A DNA stretch of 64,000 nt from Thermasporomyces composti (GTDB lineage Bacteria; Actinomycetota; Actinomycetes; Propionibacteriales; Actinopolymorphaceae), in contig NZ_QTUC01000001.1 in NCBI RefSeq assembly GCF_003386795.1, positions 1,364,001 to 1,428,000 on the forward strand. Direction: 5' to 3'. Of the stretch, positions 45,930-55,100 are shown piece after piece. Position numbers and translations under genes: made by a program. Positions within the stretch are counted from its first letter, which is position 1. Each line of letters opens with the position of its first letter. A model generated the notes under the pieces. It was not told where the DNA came from. It did no database searches and saw only the letters and a program-made list of their open reading frames with translations.

Positions 45930-46401
45930 GTCGTCTCGGCAGCCCGACGACAGATTGCCGCCCCAGGCACCGCCGGCCTGGCGCCTCGTCTCCGCCAGAT
46001 CGGAGGGCTCACCTGTCGACACTCCCGGACCACCGCCACGCCGGCGGCACCAACGTGGGAACCAACGTGGGGAAGGTCACCTCGAATGACCTGGAACGGA
46101 CCGAGTCTGGACTTGACGTGGACTCGTTCCCACATCCAAGATCATCCCCGGCCGTGTCGCTCGGCCGTGCGCGGCAGGTCGAGTCACAGCAACAATCCCG
46201 TTGACCGTCTTCTCGCGCCGCGTTCGCGTGCCCGAGCAGGCGGCGCTGGCGCCTCGCCCGGGGGAGCCAGCCGACACGGGCCACAAGCCGGATCGTGCAC
46301 GACGGTTGGAAATCCGCGGCGCACCGACGACCACCCCTACCGTCGGTCACCGTGGACATCGACCTCGTCGCGTCGGGAGGGAAGCCCCGTCCGACGAGAC
46401 C
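45930..46401. other. non-coding stretch with short repeats
   Basis: No convincing gene. It contains a tandem 12-bp repeat ACCAACGTGGGA/ACCAACGTGGGG (46049-46072). An inverted pair AGGTCA/TGACCT lies at 46074-46092, and an 8-bp pair GTGGGAAC (46055) / GTTCCCAC (46126) spans it. The nested symmetry could reflect a structured RNA or regulator sites; I cannot decide which. Confidence 0.4.
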
Positions 46402-46453
46402 AAAAAGAGATCCCGTCGAAGGAAAGAGATCTCTTTCCGTTCAACGGGATCTC
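46402..46453 (-). terminator. canonical intrinsic terminator with T-run, minus strand
   Basis: A 47-base near-perfect inverted repeat. Outer arms GAGATCCCGT (46407-46416) and ACGGGATCTC (46444-46453) enclose the perfect 18-bp palindrome GGAAAGAGATCTCTTTCC (46421-46438) with one bulge and one mismatch. On the minus strand the stem is followed at once by TTTTT (46402-46406). It lies downstream of the LuxR-type gene and is unusual in this genome for its A/T-rich core and T-run. Confidence 0.75.
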
Positions 46454-46483
46454 CTGTAGTCCTTGGTGAGTATGGTCGCGGTT

Positions 46484-46509
46484 GCCGGTGCGCGCCGTTG
46501 CGCACCGGC
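46484..46509 (-). terminator. first hairpin after the LuxR-type gene
   Basis: Perfect 10-bp arms GCCGGTGCGC (46484-46493) and GCGCACCGGC (46500-46509) with a six-base loop, 29 bases after the stop of the small regulator gene. It forms a tandem terminator with the larger hairpin beyond it. Confidence 0.6.
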
Positions 46510-46537
46510 ACACCACACGACACAGGAGGAGAACGGA

Positions 46538-46903
46538 CTAGATCAACCCGTTCCTCGCCGCCCAGGCGACCACCTGAATGGGCGCCCGCGCTCCGAGACG
46601 GTCGCACAGCGCCCTGGAGCGCCGGCGAACCGTACGATCGGAAAGCGCTAACCGACGCGCAATAGCTTCCACGGGAAGCCCGTCGGCGAGCAGCGCGAGG
46701 AGTCGGATTTCGTCATCAGTCACCCGACGGCGAAGGTCACTCGCGTTGCCGTGGTTGTTGTTGAGGTTGTTGATGTTGGTGCTGTTGTTGTTCGCCGCGG
46801 TGTGACTTGTCGTGGTGGTGGGGGCTGGCGGGCTGTAGGATTGCTCATTCGCCACGCCGGCCGGTCGGAGTGCCCTCACTACGCCATGGCTGAGATCTGA
46901 CAT
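46538..46903 (-). CDS. small LuxR-type helix-turn-helix regulator with Asn-rich linker
   Basis: 121 residues from ATG 46903 (GAAGG nine bases upstream; ATG 46909 is too close to it). The C-terminal half (~57-121) is a LuxR/GerE DNA-binding domain: VTDDEIRLLALLADGLPVEAIARRLALSDRTVRRRSRAL, ending VVAWAARNGLI. No receiver or ligand domain is present. Residues ~22-54 form a low-complexity linker rich in Thr and Asn (TTTTSHTAANNNSTNINNLN), encoded by AAC/ACC triplet runs unlike neighbouring genes. Such short solo regulators exist in actinomycetes, but targets are unknown. A tandem repeat sits in its leader and double hairpins follow it, so it is an isolated transcript. Confidence 0.8.
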   Translation of the reverse strand: MSDLSHGVVRALRPAGVANEQSYSPPAPTTTTSHTAANNNSTNINNLNNNHGNASDLRRRVTDDEIRLLALLADGLPVEAIARRLALSDRTVRRRSRALCDRLGARAPIQVVAWAARNGLI

Positions 46904-46912
46904 GCCCATCCG

Positions 46913-46950
46913 CCTTCGCGTTGACCCCGTACCTTCGCGTTAACCCCGTG
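46913..46950. repeat. tandem 19-bp repeat in the LuxR leader
   Basis: CCTTCGCGTTGACCCCGTA (46913-46931) and CCTTCGCGTTAACCCCGTG (46932-46950) are adjacent direct copies. On the coding (minus) strand each ends in GCGAAGG, and the nearer copy supplies the Shine-Dalgarno. It may be a dimer-binding operator or a duplicated leader. Confidence 0.8.
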
Positions 46951-46978
46951 TTAGAAGTAGCGGCCTGAGTCGTTTCAA
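46950..46978 (-). promoter_or_regulatory. putative promoter of the LuxR-type gene
   Basis: On the minus strand TTGAAA (46973-46978) and TCTAAC (46950-46955) are separated by 17 bases. The predicted start site falls in the distal copy of the 19-bp repeat. Confidence 0.45.
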
Positions 46979-47739
46979 TGTGCACCTAAGGTACGGGCGC
47001 GGCACCGGCTAGTCAACGGTCGAACTCAGGAGGCTGGCTCCCGAGTTCAACTCACAACGATTCGATGACGTTACGCATCAGTGTTATTACTGTCCGCATG
47101 TGGACGGCGATTGGGCCTATTGACGTCCTCGGGCCAGCAACGTGGCCCGAGAGTGCCTCTCTCGACAGGGACGTGGCGCACTCGAGTCCCGAGTGACGTG
47201 CGTGATCGCCGATCCGGTGGCAGCCCGGGCGGCGATCCAGCGTGACGGCCGGGAACACGCCACTGACCCCACCAGCCGCGCCCTCCCCGCGCGGCGTCGG
47301 CTCGCGCGAGAGCCGACGCCATCCGTCACTGTCCGGGTTCGGTCATCTGCGAAGAGACACCAGGCCGACGCGTCGAGGGCCATGGCAGGCCTCGGCGGCG
47401 ACCTCGGCAGGCCTCGCGGGACCGTGGCCAGGTCCTTCTCGGCCCATCGTCCATGACGACGCGTCAGCGTGGCGCTGGCGGCCCCTGGCGGGCACGCGAC
47501 GGCGTCTCGCCGCTCACAACGCCCTGCGAAGGTCATCAGACGGCTCGAGGTCGTCAGATGGTCGGAGCTCAGCGGACAGTCAGCGCCCTGCCCCAGCGAG
47601 ACACCAGCTGACGTGGAGCCGGGCCCGTACGCCCTGCGCAGGCGTACAGGCCCGGCGTGTGGAGTGGGATCAGACGACGCGCCGTCGTCACACGCGCACG
47701 CCTATCCCACGGTCGGTGACGTGGCGACGCCTCGTCGAC
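46979..47739. other. intergenic region, no gene seen
   Basis: About 760 bases between the LuxR-type regulator and the Gfo gene. Open frames exist on both strands, but all show random-looking Arg/Ala/Pro-rich translation and no family motifs. The first ~110 bases are A/T-richer and promoter-like; the last ~80 hold the terminator hairpin of the Gfo gene. Confidence 0.5.
47672..47688 (-). terminator. hairpin downstream of the Gfo gene
   Basis: GACGACG (47672-47678) and CGTCGTC (47682-47688) with a three-base loop, 52 bases past the Gfo stop. The flanking pair GTGGGAT (47663) / ATCCCAC (47704) can enclose it. Confidence 0.5.
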
Positions 47740-48843
47740 TCAGGCGGCGTCGGGTGTCGCGCCCTCCGGCACCGGATCCGGGCGCTCGACAGTGCTCTCG
47801 ACGTCCACGGGCGCGCCGCCCTGGGCGGCCGACTCCAACAAGGACTCCATGACGTCGAGGACGTGGTACGCCAGCTCACCACTGGCCCGATGCTTCCCGC
47901 CCTGGCGAATCGCTCGGGCCATGTCGGCCACGCCGTACCCGCGGCCAGCGTTGGCGTACCCGCCGGCCACCTTGGCCACGGTCCACTCCCGGCTGGACGG
48001 GCTGAAGACCTCGACGTCACCGTCGAACATGTTGGGGTCCGGCACCGCCAGCGTGCCCTCGGTCCCGTAGACCTCGATGCGAGGCAGCTTCGCCGCCCAG
48101 ACGTCGAAGCTCGTGACGACCGTGGTGAGGACACCGGACTCGTGCTCGATGACGCCGGAGACGTGGGTGTCGACCTCGACCGGGAACGTGGTCCCCTGCT
48201 TCGGACCGCTGCCGACCGTGCGCTGCTCGTAGGCGCGGCTGGCTCGACCGGTCACCCGCTTGATCGGCCCGAGCAAGGTGATGAGCGCGCTGAGGTAGTA
48301 CGGGCCCATGTCGAGCAGCGGGCCGCCGCCCGGCTGGTAGTAGAACGCCGGGTCCGGGTGCCAGGGCTCGGGGCCAGGGCTGACGAAGAACGCCGTGGCC
48401 GCGGTGGGCACCCCGATGTCGCCCCGGTCGAGCAGCGCCCGCGCCGTCTGGGTACCGGTACCGAGGACGGTGTCCGGCGCGCAGCCCACGCGCAGACCGG
48501 CCTTGGCCGCCGCCTCGAGCACCGGACGGGCCTCCTCGCGGGTCACCGCCAGGGGCTTCTCGCCGTACACGTGCTTGCCGGCGCCGAGCGCAGCCAGCGA
48601 CACCGAGGCGTGCGCCACTGGAATGGTGAGGTTCAGGACCGCCTCGACCTCGGCGTCGTCGTACAGCTCGTCCGGCGTCAGGGCACGAATGCCCTCGTAC
48701 TTCTCAGCGACCGCCTTCGCCCGCGACGTGTCCAGATCCGCCGCGGCGACCACGTCGACGTTCGGCAGTCTGGTGAGGACATCGAGGTACTGCTTGCTGA
48801 TCGTGCCAACACCGACGACGCCAACCCTTAACGGCTCGCCCAT
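47740..48843 (-). CDS. Gfo/Idh/MocA oxidoreductase (ThuB-like context)
   Basis: 367 residues. The N-terminal fold is GVVGVGTISKQYLDVL, the family motif GEKPLAV (Tyr-Gly before it), and the catalytic domain has GGGPLLDMGPYYLSALITLLG. ATG at 48843 has GAGAGGA upstream and overlaps the end of the ThuA gene by 16 bases. ThuA/ThuB pairs in rhizobia convert trehalose-type disaccharides through 3-keto sugars, with ThuB a Gfo enzyme. By that analogy this protein may oxidise or reduce the C3 position of a glycoside. The exact substrate is not predictable. Confidence 0.9.
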   Translation of the reverse strand: MGEPLRVGVVGVGTISKQYLDVLTRLPNVDVVAAADLDTSRAKAVAEKYEGIRALTPDELYDDAEVEAVLNLTIPVAHASVSLAALGAGKHVYGEKPLAVTREEARPVLEAAAKAGLRVGCAPDTVLGTGTQTARALLDRGDIGVPTAATAFFVSPGPEPWHPDPAFYYQPGGGPLLDMGPYYLSALITLLGPIKRVTGRASRAYEQRTVGSGPKQGTTFPVEVDTHVSGVIEHESGVLTTVVTSFDVWAAKLPRIEVYGTEGTLAVPDPNMFDGDVEVFSPSSREWTVAKVAGGYANAGRGYGVADMARAIRQGGKHRASGELAYHVLDVMESLLESAAQGGAPVDVESTVERPDPVPEGATPDAA

Positions 48844-49511
48844 AGAAGTCCTCTCTCGATGATGGTGCGGACCTCGGGAGTGTCGAGGTCGTCAAGCTTG
48901 TGACCGACGGTGCAGACGAAGACCCGGCCCTTCCCCCAGCGACGCGTCCAGACGACGGGCATCGTGACGCCCTCGATCCAGGGGTAGTTGTCGTGGTACG
49001 GGAACGTGGTCGTCGCCAGCACGTCGTTGCTGGGATCCGCGTGGATGTAGTACTGCTCGGTGTGCACCGAGAAGCGTTCGATCCCCCGCACGATCGGGTG
49101 GTCGGCCTTCTCGGGGACGACCTCGACCTCGTAGTCGACGAAGCCGTGCGGGTGTGAGATGAACTGACCGCCGACCATGAAGTTGTACTCGAGGTCGGCG
49201 CGGAACGCGTCGGCGATCCCGCCGTGCCAGCCAGCGAAGCCGGTGCCGGCACGCACGGCGTTGTCGAGTCCCTTGCGCTGCTCCTCGGTGATCTCCCCCA
49301 TCGTCCAGATCTGCAGGATCAGGTCGGTCGAAGCGAGCAGCGCGGTGTCGAGGTAGGCGTCGAGCGTCTCCGAGACCTCGACGTCGTACCCGTTGTCTCG
49401 CAGGAAGGGAATGAACCGATCGGTGGCCTCGACCGGTGCGTGCCCCTCCCATCCTCCTCTGACGACGAGCGCTCGGCGCGGACGAGTGGCGCCTTCGGCT
49501 TCCGCGGTCAC
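48828..49511 (-). CDS. ThuA domain protein
   Basis: 227 residues from GTG 49511, preceded by GGGAGGCAGGA. It has the class-I glutamine-amidotransferase-like ThuA fold: VVRGGWEGHAPVEATDRFIPFL, LILQIWTMGEITEEQRKGL, GTGFAGWHGGIADAF, QYYIHADPSNDVL and PVVWTRRWGKGRVFVCTVGH. ThuA-family proteins accompany Gfo oxidoreductases in sugar loci and act in 3-keto-disaccharide metabolism. Here the gene overlaps the Gfo gene that follows, a strong hint of joint function. Some relatives are fused to large secreted carbohydrate-binding proteins; this one is a cytoplasmic single domain. Confidence 0.9.
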   Translation of the reverse strand: MTAEAEGATRPRRALVVRGGWEGHAPVEATDRFIPFLRDNGYDVEVSETLDAYLDTALLASTDLILQIWTMGEITEEQRKGLDNAVRAGTGFAGWHGGIADAFRADLEYNFMVGGQFISHPHGFVDYEVEVVPEKADHPIVRGIERFSVHTEQYYIHADPSNDVLATTTFPYHDNYPWIEGVTMPVVWTRRWGKGRVFVCTVGHKLDDLDTPEVRTIIERGLLWASR

Positions 49512-50588
49512 GGACGTCCTGCCTCCCTCATGCCTCCGGCGATCCGCCGGCATGGCGCGCGTGAGCCTCGAGGATGGTCACTCGAGAGCGAAACCCAGAA
49601 GTCATCGAAGACGGTAGGCGCACCGCCGAGACGCGGCAACGCCGACCTCTGTGACGTTCAGCATGTGAGCGGGATAGGCCACCGACTGTCCGGAGGTTGC
49701 CATGGCGCCGACTCAGAGCGCTGTCCGCTCTCGGCCATGGCCGTGCCAGACCTGCCTTCGTGCGCTCACCGTGTGCGAGCACCACGACACCCGACCGTGC
49801 GGGCGCGGGAGGCTCGGCTACCCGGCATCGGCCCGGGACCACGACCGTGTGGGTCACGTGCTCAAGGATCCTGCGGCGCCCGTCGAAGGCGATGGGCAGC
49901 CAGTCCACCCAGGCGAGGGTCCGAACAGCAGGCAGCCGCGGCGGGCGACGCCGTTGCTCACGCCGATCCGCAGACCTCCCTCCGTCACCACCCGCAGGCC
50001 AGGAGAGCCTTGCCGTGCGTGACGGAGGAACGCCCACGAGATGTGTCGCCCCAGACTGAGCGCCTGGACCGCGAGGGCGATCGAAAGACCGAATCAACAG
50101 GGAATCGTCGACAGGATGGACACGAGGGGGTCAGCCTAGCGGCGCTAACAGCAAGGCTCTCGTGGTCGCGAATGTCACCGCCGAGAGCGCTCGAACGCAC
50201 GGGCGTACCCCTCGATGACTTGGTCCGTCGTCCGTCATCGCCGCACCTCGTCAAGTGTGGCGCGCGCAAGGCAATGGCGGTGTCGAGGCGTCGGATCCGA
50301 CGGCGGCGGCCCGCCGCCACCGCGGCGCTTGATCCGCCACCCGGTCGCGGCCGGTGAACAAGGACCGCGAAGAACGTCTGACATCGGCGGTTCTCAGCGG
50401 TTTGCAAGGGTGATTTACCGTTGCGGTCGGTCGCATTCTTTGCCGGCGTGCTGATTTCTCGCGAAAAGGGCGCTGTCGAAAAGCCAGTCCCGGACGGACA
50501 ACGCACCTGACTGTCACGATCTTCTTTCCCCAGCTCGCCGTGACGCACGTCGTTACTGTGGGAGGTTGAGCAGAAGGGAGCTTGAACC
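49512..50588. other. long intergenic region, no assignable gene
   Basis: About 1.08 kb upstream of both the ThuA gene and dps. Several open frames are present, but none has a ribosome binding site plus recognisable domain. A minus-strand frame around 49700-49920 has less random composition (LAWVDWLPIAF, VVVLAHGERT) and might be a gene remnant. The last ~480 bases are lower in GC and likely hold the dps promoter; TACTGT at about 50555 is a possible -10. Confidence 0.4.
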
Positions 50589-51107
50589 ATGGCCGACAGG
50601 AACACGAGCGGGGCGGCCACGGGCGCCCTCGACGTCCCGACAGACCTCAGCCACAGCGGAGTCGTGGAGATCTCGGAGGAGCTGCGCAAGCTGCTCGCCG
50701 ACACCTTCGCCCTCTACATGAAGACCAAGAACTTCCATTGGCACATGACCGGGCGACACTTCCGCGATTACCACGTCCTCCTGGACAAGCAGGCCAAGCA
50801 GCTCTACCAGATGACGGACGAGATCGCCGAACGGGCCCGCAAGATTGGGGGGACGACCCTTCGCTCGATCGGCGACATCTCGCGGCACCAACGGATCAAG
50901 GACAACGACGAGGAGTTCCTGACTCCCGACCAGATGATGACGGTGCTGCGTGACGACAACCGGCAATTCACCCGGCACCTGCGCGCGGCCCACCAGATCT
51001 GCCAAAAGCACAACGACGTCGCAACCGCATCCCTCATCGAGAACTGGATCGACGAGTCCGAGAACCGCACCTGGTACCTCGCCGAGATCGTCACGACCGT
51101 GACCTGA
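50589..51107 (+). CDS. dps: Dps-family ferritin-like DNA protection protein
   Basis: 172 residues forming the four-helix ferritin-like subunit of a dodecamer that oxidises and stores iron and may bind DNA in starvation or oxidative stress. Ferroxidase ligands at the subunit interface are visible in YMKTKNFHWHMTGRHF (His) and LLDKQAKQLYQMTDEIAER (Asp/Glu). The C-terminus ENWIDESENRTWYLAEIV is typical. ATG at 50589 has AGGGAG upstream. It is followed after nine bases by a dehydrogenase gene, so the two probably share a transcript. Confidence 0.93.
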   Translation: MADRNTSGAATGALDVPTDLSHSGVVEISEELRKLLADTFALYMKTKNFHWHMTGRHFRDYHVLLDKQAKQLYQMTDEIAERARKIGGTTLRSIGDISRHQRIKDNDEEFLTPDQMMTVLRDDNRQFTRHLRAAHQICQKHNDVATASLIENWIDESENRTWYLAEIVTTVT

Positions 51108-51116
51108 CCACCGGCC

Positions 51117-52166
51117 ATGAAGGCGATCACGGTCGTACCCGGGCGGCCAGAGCAAGCGCGGGTTGACGACGTCGGTGAGCCATCGCCAGCTGAGGGAAGC
51201 GTGCTGGTCGAGGGACGGCTGCTCGGGCTCTGCGGTACCGACTACGAGATCGTCGAGATGCAGGGATACGGGTGGCCGCCACCCGGCCAGGAGCGTCTGG
51301 TGATCGGACACGAGTCCCTGGGCTCGGTACTGGAAGCCCCTGAAGGGAGCGGCTTTGCCCCAGGAGACCTTGTCTGCGGCATTGTTCGGCGACCCGACCC
51401 GGTGCCGTGCGAACCGTGCGCGAACGGGGAGTGGGACTTCTGTCGCAACGGCCGCTACACCGAGCGCGGGATCAAGGAACGCCACGGCTTCGGGTCACAA
51501 CGGTGGCGGATCGAACCGGAGTTCGCCGTCCGGCTCGACCTCGAGCTCGGCGACTGCGGTGTTCTGGTCGAGCCAGCCTCGGTGATCGCCAAGGCGTGGG
51601 AGCAGACCGAGCGGATCTTCGCCAGGGCGTCGTGGCGACCCAAGGTCGCGCTCGTCACCGGAGCCGGACCGATCGGCCTGCTCGCCGCGCTGTTCGGCGT
51701 GCAGCGCGGCCTGGAGGTGCACGTCCTCGACGTGAACGACGTCGGCGCCAAGGTCGGCCTGGTGCGCGACCTCGGCGCGACGTTCCACGTGGGCGACGTC
51801 GCGGACCTCGGCGTCATGCCGGACGTCGTCATCGAGTGCACCGGTTACGGGCCGCTGGTCTTCCAGCTGGCGAGCGTCGTCGCCCCCAACGGGGTCCTCT
51901 GCCTCACCGGCTTGTCCTCGGGCACCCGCCGCGTCCCGATCAGCGTGGACCAGCTCAACAAGGAGATGGTCCTCGAGAACACCGTCCTGTTCGGCACGGT
52001 GAACGCGGCACGCCGCCACTATGAGCAGGCGGCGGCAGCGCTCGCGCGCGCTGACCGGGACTGGCTCGCGCGGATGATCACCAAGCGGCTGCCCATGGAG
52101 GCGTTCCGGGAGGGACTCCGGAAAGGCGCCGACGACGTCAAGGTGGTGGTCGACCTCCGCGCCTGA
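51117..52166 (+). CDS. glucose 1-dehydrogenase-like MDR protein
   Basis: 349 residues of the zinc-dependent glucose dehydrogenase branch of MDR enzymes. The catalytic zinc site is LGLCGTDYEIVE with GHESLG; instead of the usual four-Cys loop it has VPCEPCANGEWDFCRNGRYTERGIKERHGFGSQ, as in archaeal-type glucose dehydrogenases. NAD(P) fold: ALVTGAGPIGLLAALFGVQRG. The C-terminal NKEMVLENTVLFGTVNA segment is also family-specific. It would oxidise glucose or another aldose to the lactone, perhaps feeding the lactonase encoded elsewhere in the window. Coupling to dps is unusual and may mean stress expression. Confidence 0.88.
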   Translation: MKAITVVPGRPEQARVDDVGEPSPAEGSVLVEGRLLGLCGTDYEIVEMQGYGWPPPGQERLVIGHESLGSVLEAPEGSGFAPGDLVCGIVRRPDPVPCEPCANGEWDFCRNGRYTERGIKERHGFGSQRWRIEPEFAVRLDLELGDCGVLVEPASVIAKAWEQTERIFARASWRPKVALVTGAGPIGLLAALFGVQRGLEVHVLDVNDVGAKVGLVRDLGATFHVGDVADLGVMPDVVIECTGYGPLVFQLASVVAPNGVLCLTGLSSGTRRVPISVDQLNKEMVLENTVLFGTVNAARRHYEQAAAALARADRDWLARMITKRLPMEAFREGLRKGADDVKVVVDLRA

Positions 52167-52178
52167 CCACCTGCGGCG

Positions 52179-55100
52179 TTAGCCGTCGACCGGGCCGACC
52201 ACGGTGGGCGACGACACGACGAACGCGTAGCTGCCCGAGCCGACCCGGACGACGGTCTCGCCGGTCTCCTTGCCGGCGTGCTCGTCGACCACCAGCCCGG
52301 CGCTCTCGCGGAGCGCGCGACCTCCCTCAGTCGCGTGGAGCTCCGAACCGCACGGCAACCACACCTCGGCGGTGGTGTTCGGCGGGATGGTCACGTCCAA
52401 CGCGAAGGTGCCGTCGACCAGCCGCCAGTGGGTGGTCACCGGGCCGTGGACCGTCTCCAGACTCGCCTCGGCCCAGGTCAACCCGCCACCAACCCTCGGG
52501 CGGACGACGATGTGCCGGTAGCCCGGCTCACCCGGGGCGATACCGCCCAACGTCTGGTACATCCACTCACCCACGGCGCCATAGGCGTAGTGGTTGAACG
52601 ACGTCATGTTCGGGTCCTGGAAACCGCGGGAGTCGCTCCAAGAGTCCCAGCGCTCCCACATCGTCGTGGCGTCGCCGTGGACGATCGGATACAGCCACGA
52701 CGGGAACGTGTCCTGGGTGAGCAGGCGGAACGCCACGTCGTCGTACCCGAACCGCGACAGCACGGGAAGGAGGTACGGCGTGCCGAGGAAGCCCGTCGCC
52801 AGGTGCCAGTTGCGGCTCGCGATCTCGTCGACCAGCCGACGTGCCGCCCGCGGCTCCTCGTCGGGGTCGAGCAACCCGAAGTGCAGCGCCAGCACGTAGG
52901 CGGTCTGGGTGCCCGAGACGACCGCACCGCCCCCACGCACGTAGCGGCGCCGGAACGCCGCCCGGACCTTGGCGTAGAGCTCCTCGTACCGCGCCTGGTC
53001 GTCAGGACGACCCAGCTCGGCCGCGAGTCGGGCGGCGAGCTTGGCGGCATAGGCGAAGAAGGCCGTGGCGACCAGGTCCCGTGGCGTGGGCGTGGGCGCC
53101 AGCCAGTCGGCGAAGCCCTCATCCGGACGGACGAAGTCCGCGCTGTGCGCGGTGAGGTAGTCGAGCCAGGCCTTCACCGCGTCCAGCGTCTCCGCGACGA
53201 GCCTGCGGTCGCCGTAGGCGCGCAGCACCTCCCACGGCACCACCGCGATCGCGTCCCCCCAACCGGCCGCGCCGGCCGCCGCGCGACCGTCCCCGGACCG
53301 GAGCGCGTGCCGGGTCAAGACGTCAGGTGCGACGTGCGGGACCGCGCCGTCGGGTCGCTGGGCGTCGCGCAGGTCGCGGAGCCACTTGCGGAAGAACGTG
53401 CGGACGTCGTAGTTGAACGCCGCGGTCGAAGCGAAGACCTGGGCGTCGCCGGTCCAGCCCAGGCGTTCGTCCCGCTGCGGGCAGTCGGTGGGAACGGTCA
53501 GGAAGTTGCCGCGTTGACCCCACACGATGTTGTGCTGGAGCTGGTTGAGGCGAGCGTCGGAACAGCGCAGCTCACCGATCTGGGCCATGTCGGCGTGGGC
53601 CACCAGCGCGGTGATGTCGTCGGCCGCGAGCCCACCGGGGTGGCCGACCACTTCGGCGAACCGGAAGCCGTGCACGGTGAACCGTGGCTCGAAGACCTCG
53701 CCCTCGGGGTCGCCTCGCAGGATGTACTCGTCGGTCGCCCGGGCACTGCGCAACGCCTCGACGTACAGCTCGCCGCGATGGTCGAGCACCTCCGCGTGCC
53801 GGAAGAGCAGCCGTGTCCCGGCCTCGCCCCGCACCCGCAGCCGGAGCCAGCCCACGAGGTTCTGACCGAAGTCAACCAGGTAACGGCCGGACGGGCGCCG
53901 CTCCACACGGACCGGACGGACCTCCCGCGTCACTCGAATCGGAGGCGCCACCTGCGCCTCCAGCCGGCCGTGCGTCGGCTCGCCCACGACGACCCTCGAC
54001 CACGCGTGGTCGTCGAAGCCGGGTCGATCCCAGCCGAGTGGCTCCAGCCGGGCGTCGACGACCTCGCCGTTCTGCAGGTCGGCGTACCGCGTCGCGCCTT
54101 CCCCGACCGTCCACGAGTCGTCGGTGACGATGACCGTCCGGGTGCCATCGACGTGCTCCACCTCGAGCCGAGCCCGGAACCACCGGCGATCGCCGTACTG
54201 GAAAGGGCCGAACCAGCAGACATTGCCGGCGTACCAGCCATCGGCGAGGACAGCACCGATCGTGTTCGCGCCCTCGTGCACGAGGTCGGTGACGTCGTAG
54301 GTCTGGTACGGCACCCGGACGTCGTAGTCGGTCCAGCCGGGCGTCAGCCGGTGGTCGCCGACGCGGACGCCGTTCAGTCGCGCCTCGTACAGGCCGAGCG
54401 CCGTCGCGTACAACCGGGCCCGGCGGACCGGCGACGCGATGGAGAACTCCCGGCGCAGGTACGGACTGGGCCGGTAGGTCAGTGGCGATCGACCGTGTGG
54501 TGCCGTTCCATGCTGGCCGACCTCCTCCGCCAGCGGCCACGCCGCGTCGTCGTACTCCGCGGCTCGCCAACCGTCGACGTCGGCGTCGAGGTCTCGGCAA
54601 CGCCAGGTGCCATCGCTCACGACCACGACGGGAGACGCGTCCTCGAGGTCGATCTGCAGCCGCACCGCCAACGCGGGTGGCACGGTGGCGCCCGCCGGCG
54701 CGTCGACGGCGACGGCGAGGACGTTCGCGCCAGCGCGGACGACCCCCGGGTCGATGTCGGAGCCGTCGACCGGCACCTGGACGTCGTTGAGGTACGCGGT
54801 GACGGCCGCTGGTGTGGCGTCGGCCAGGAGCCGTACCCGGACCACTCGTCGCCCGTCTGGCACCACGGCGACCGTCCGGAAGCGGGCACCTGTCGGGTCG
54901 AGGGAGGTGACCGGACCGGACTCGCCGACCGGCCCCGCACTGGGCAGCCAGATGCGCACGATGTCACGGCGCCGTCCGCCGTCGACGCTCACCGCGTCCA
55001 GCGACAGCGCCCCGTCCATGCCGGTTTCGGCCGGGGAGCCGATCCATCGCGCCTCGACGCCCTCGCGCCAGTCGTCCTCGGTGAGCAAGCCGGTCTCGAA

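Noticed and set aside
47242-48831. 529-residue plus-strand open frame across the intergenic region and Gfo gene
   Set aside because: Mostly antisense to the Gfo gene; the rest is Arg-rich with no motif.
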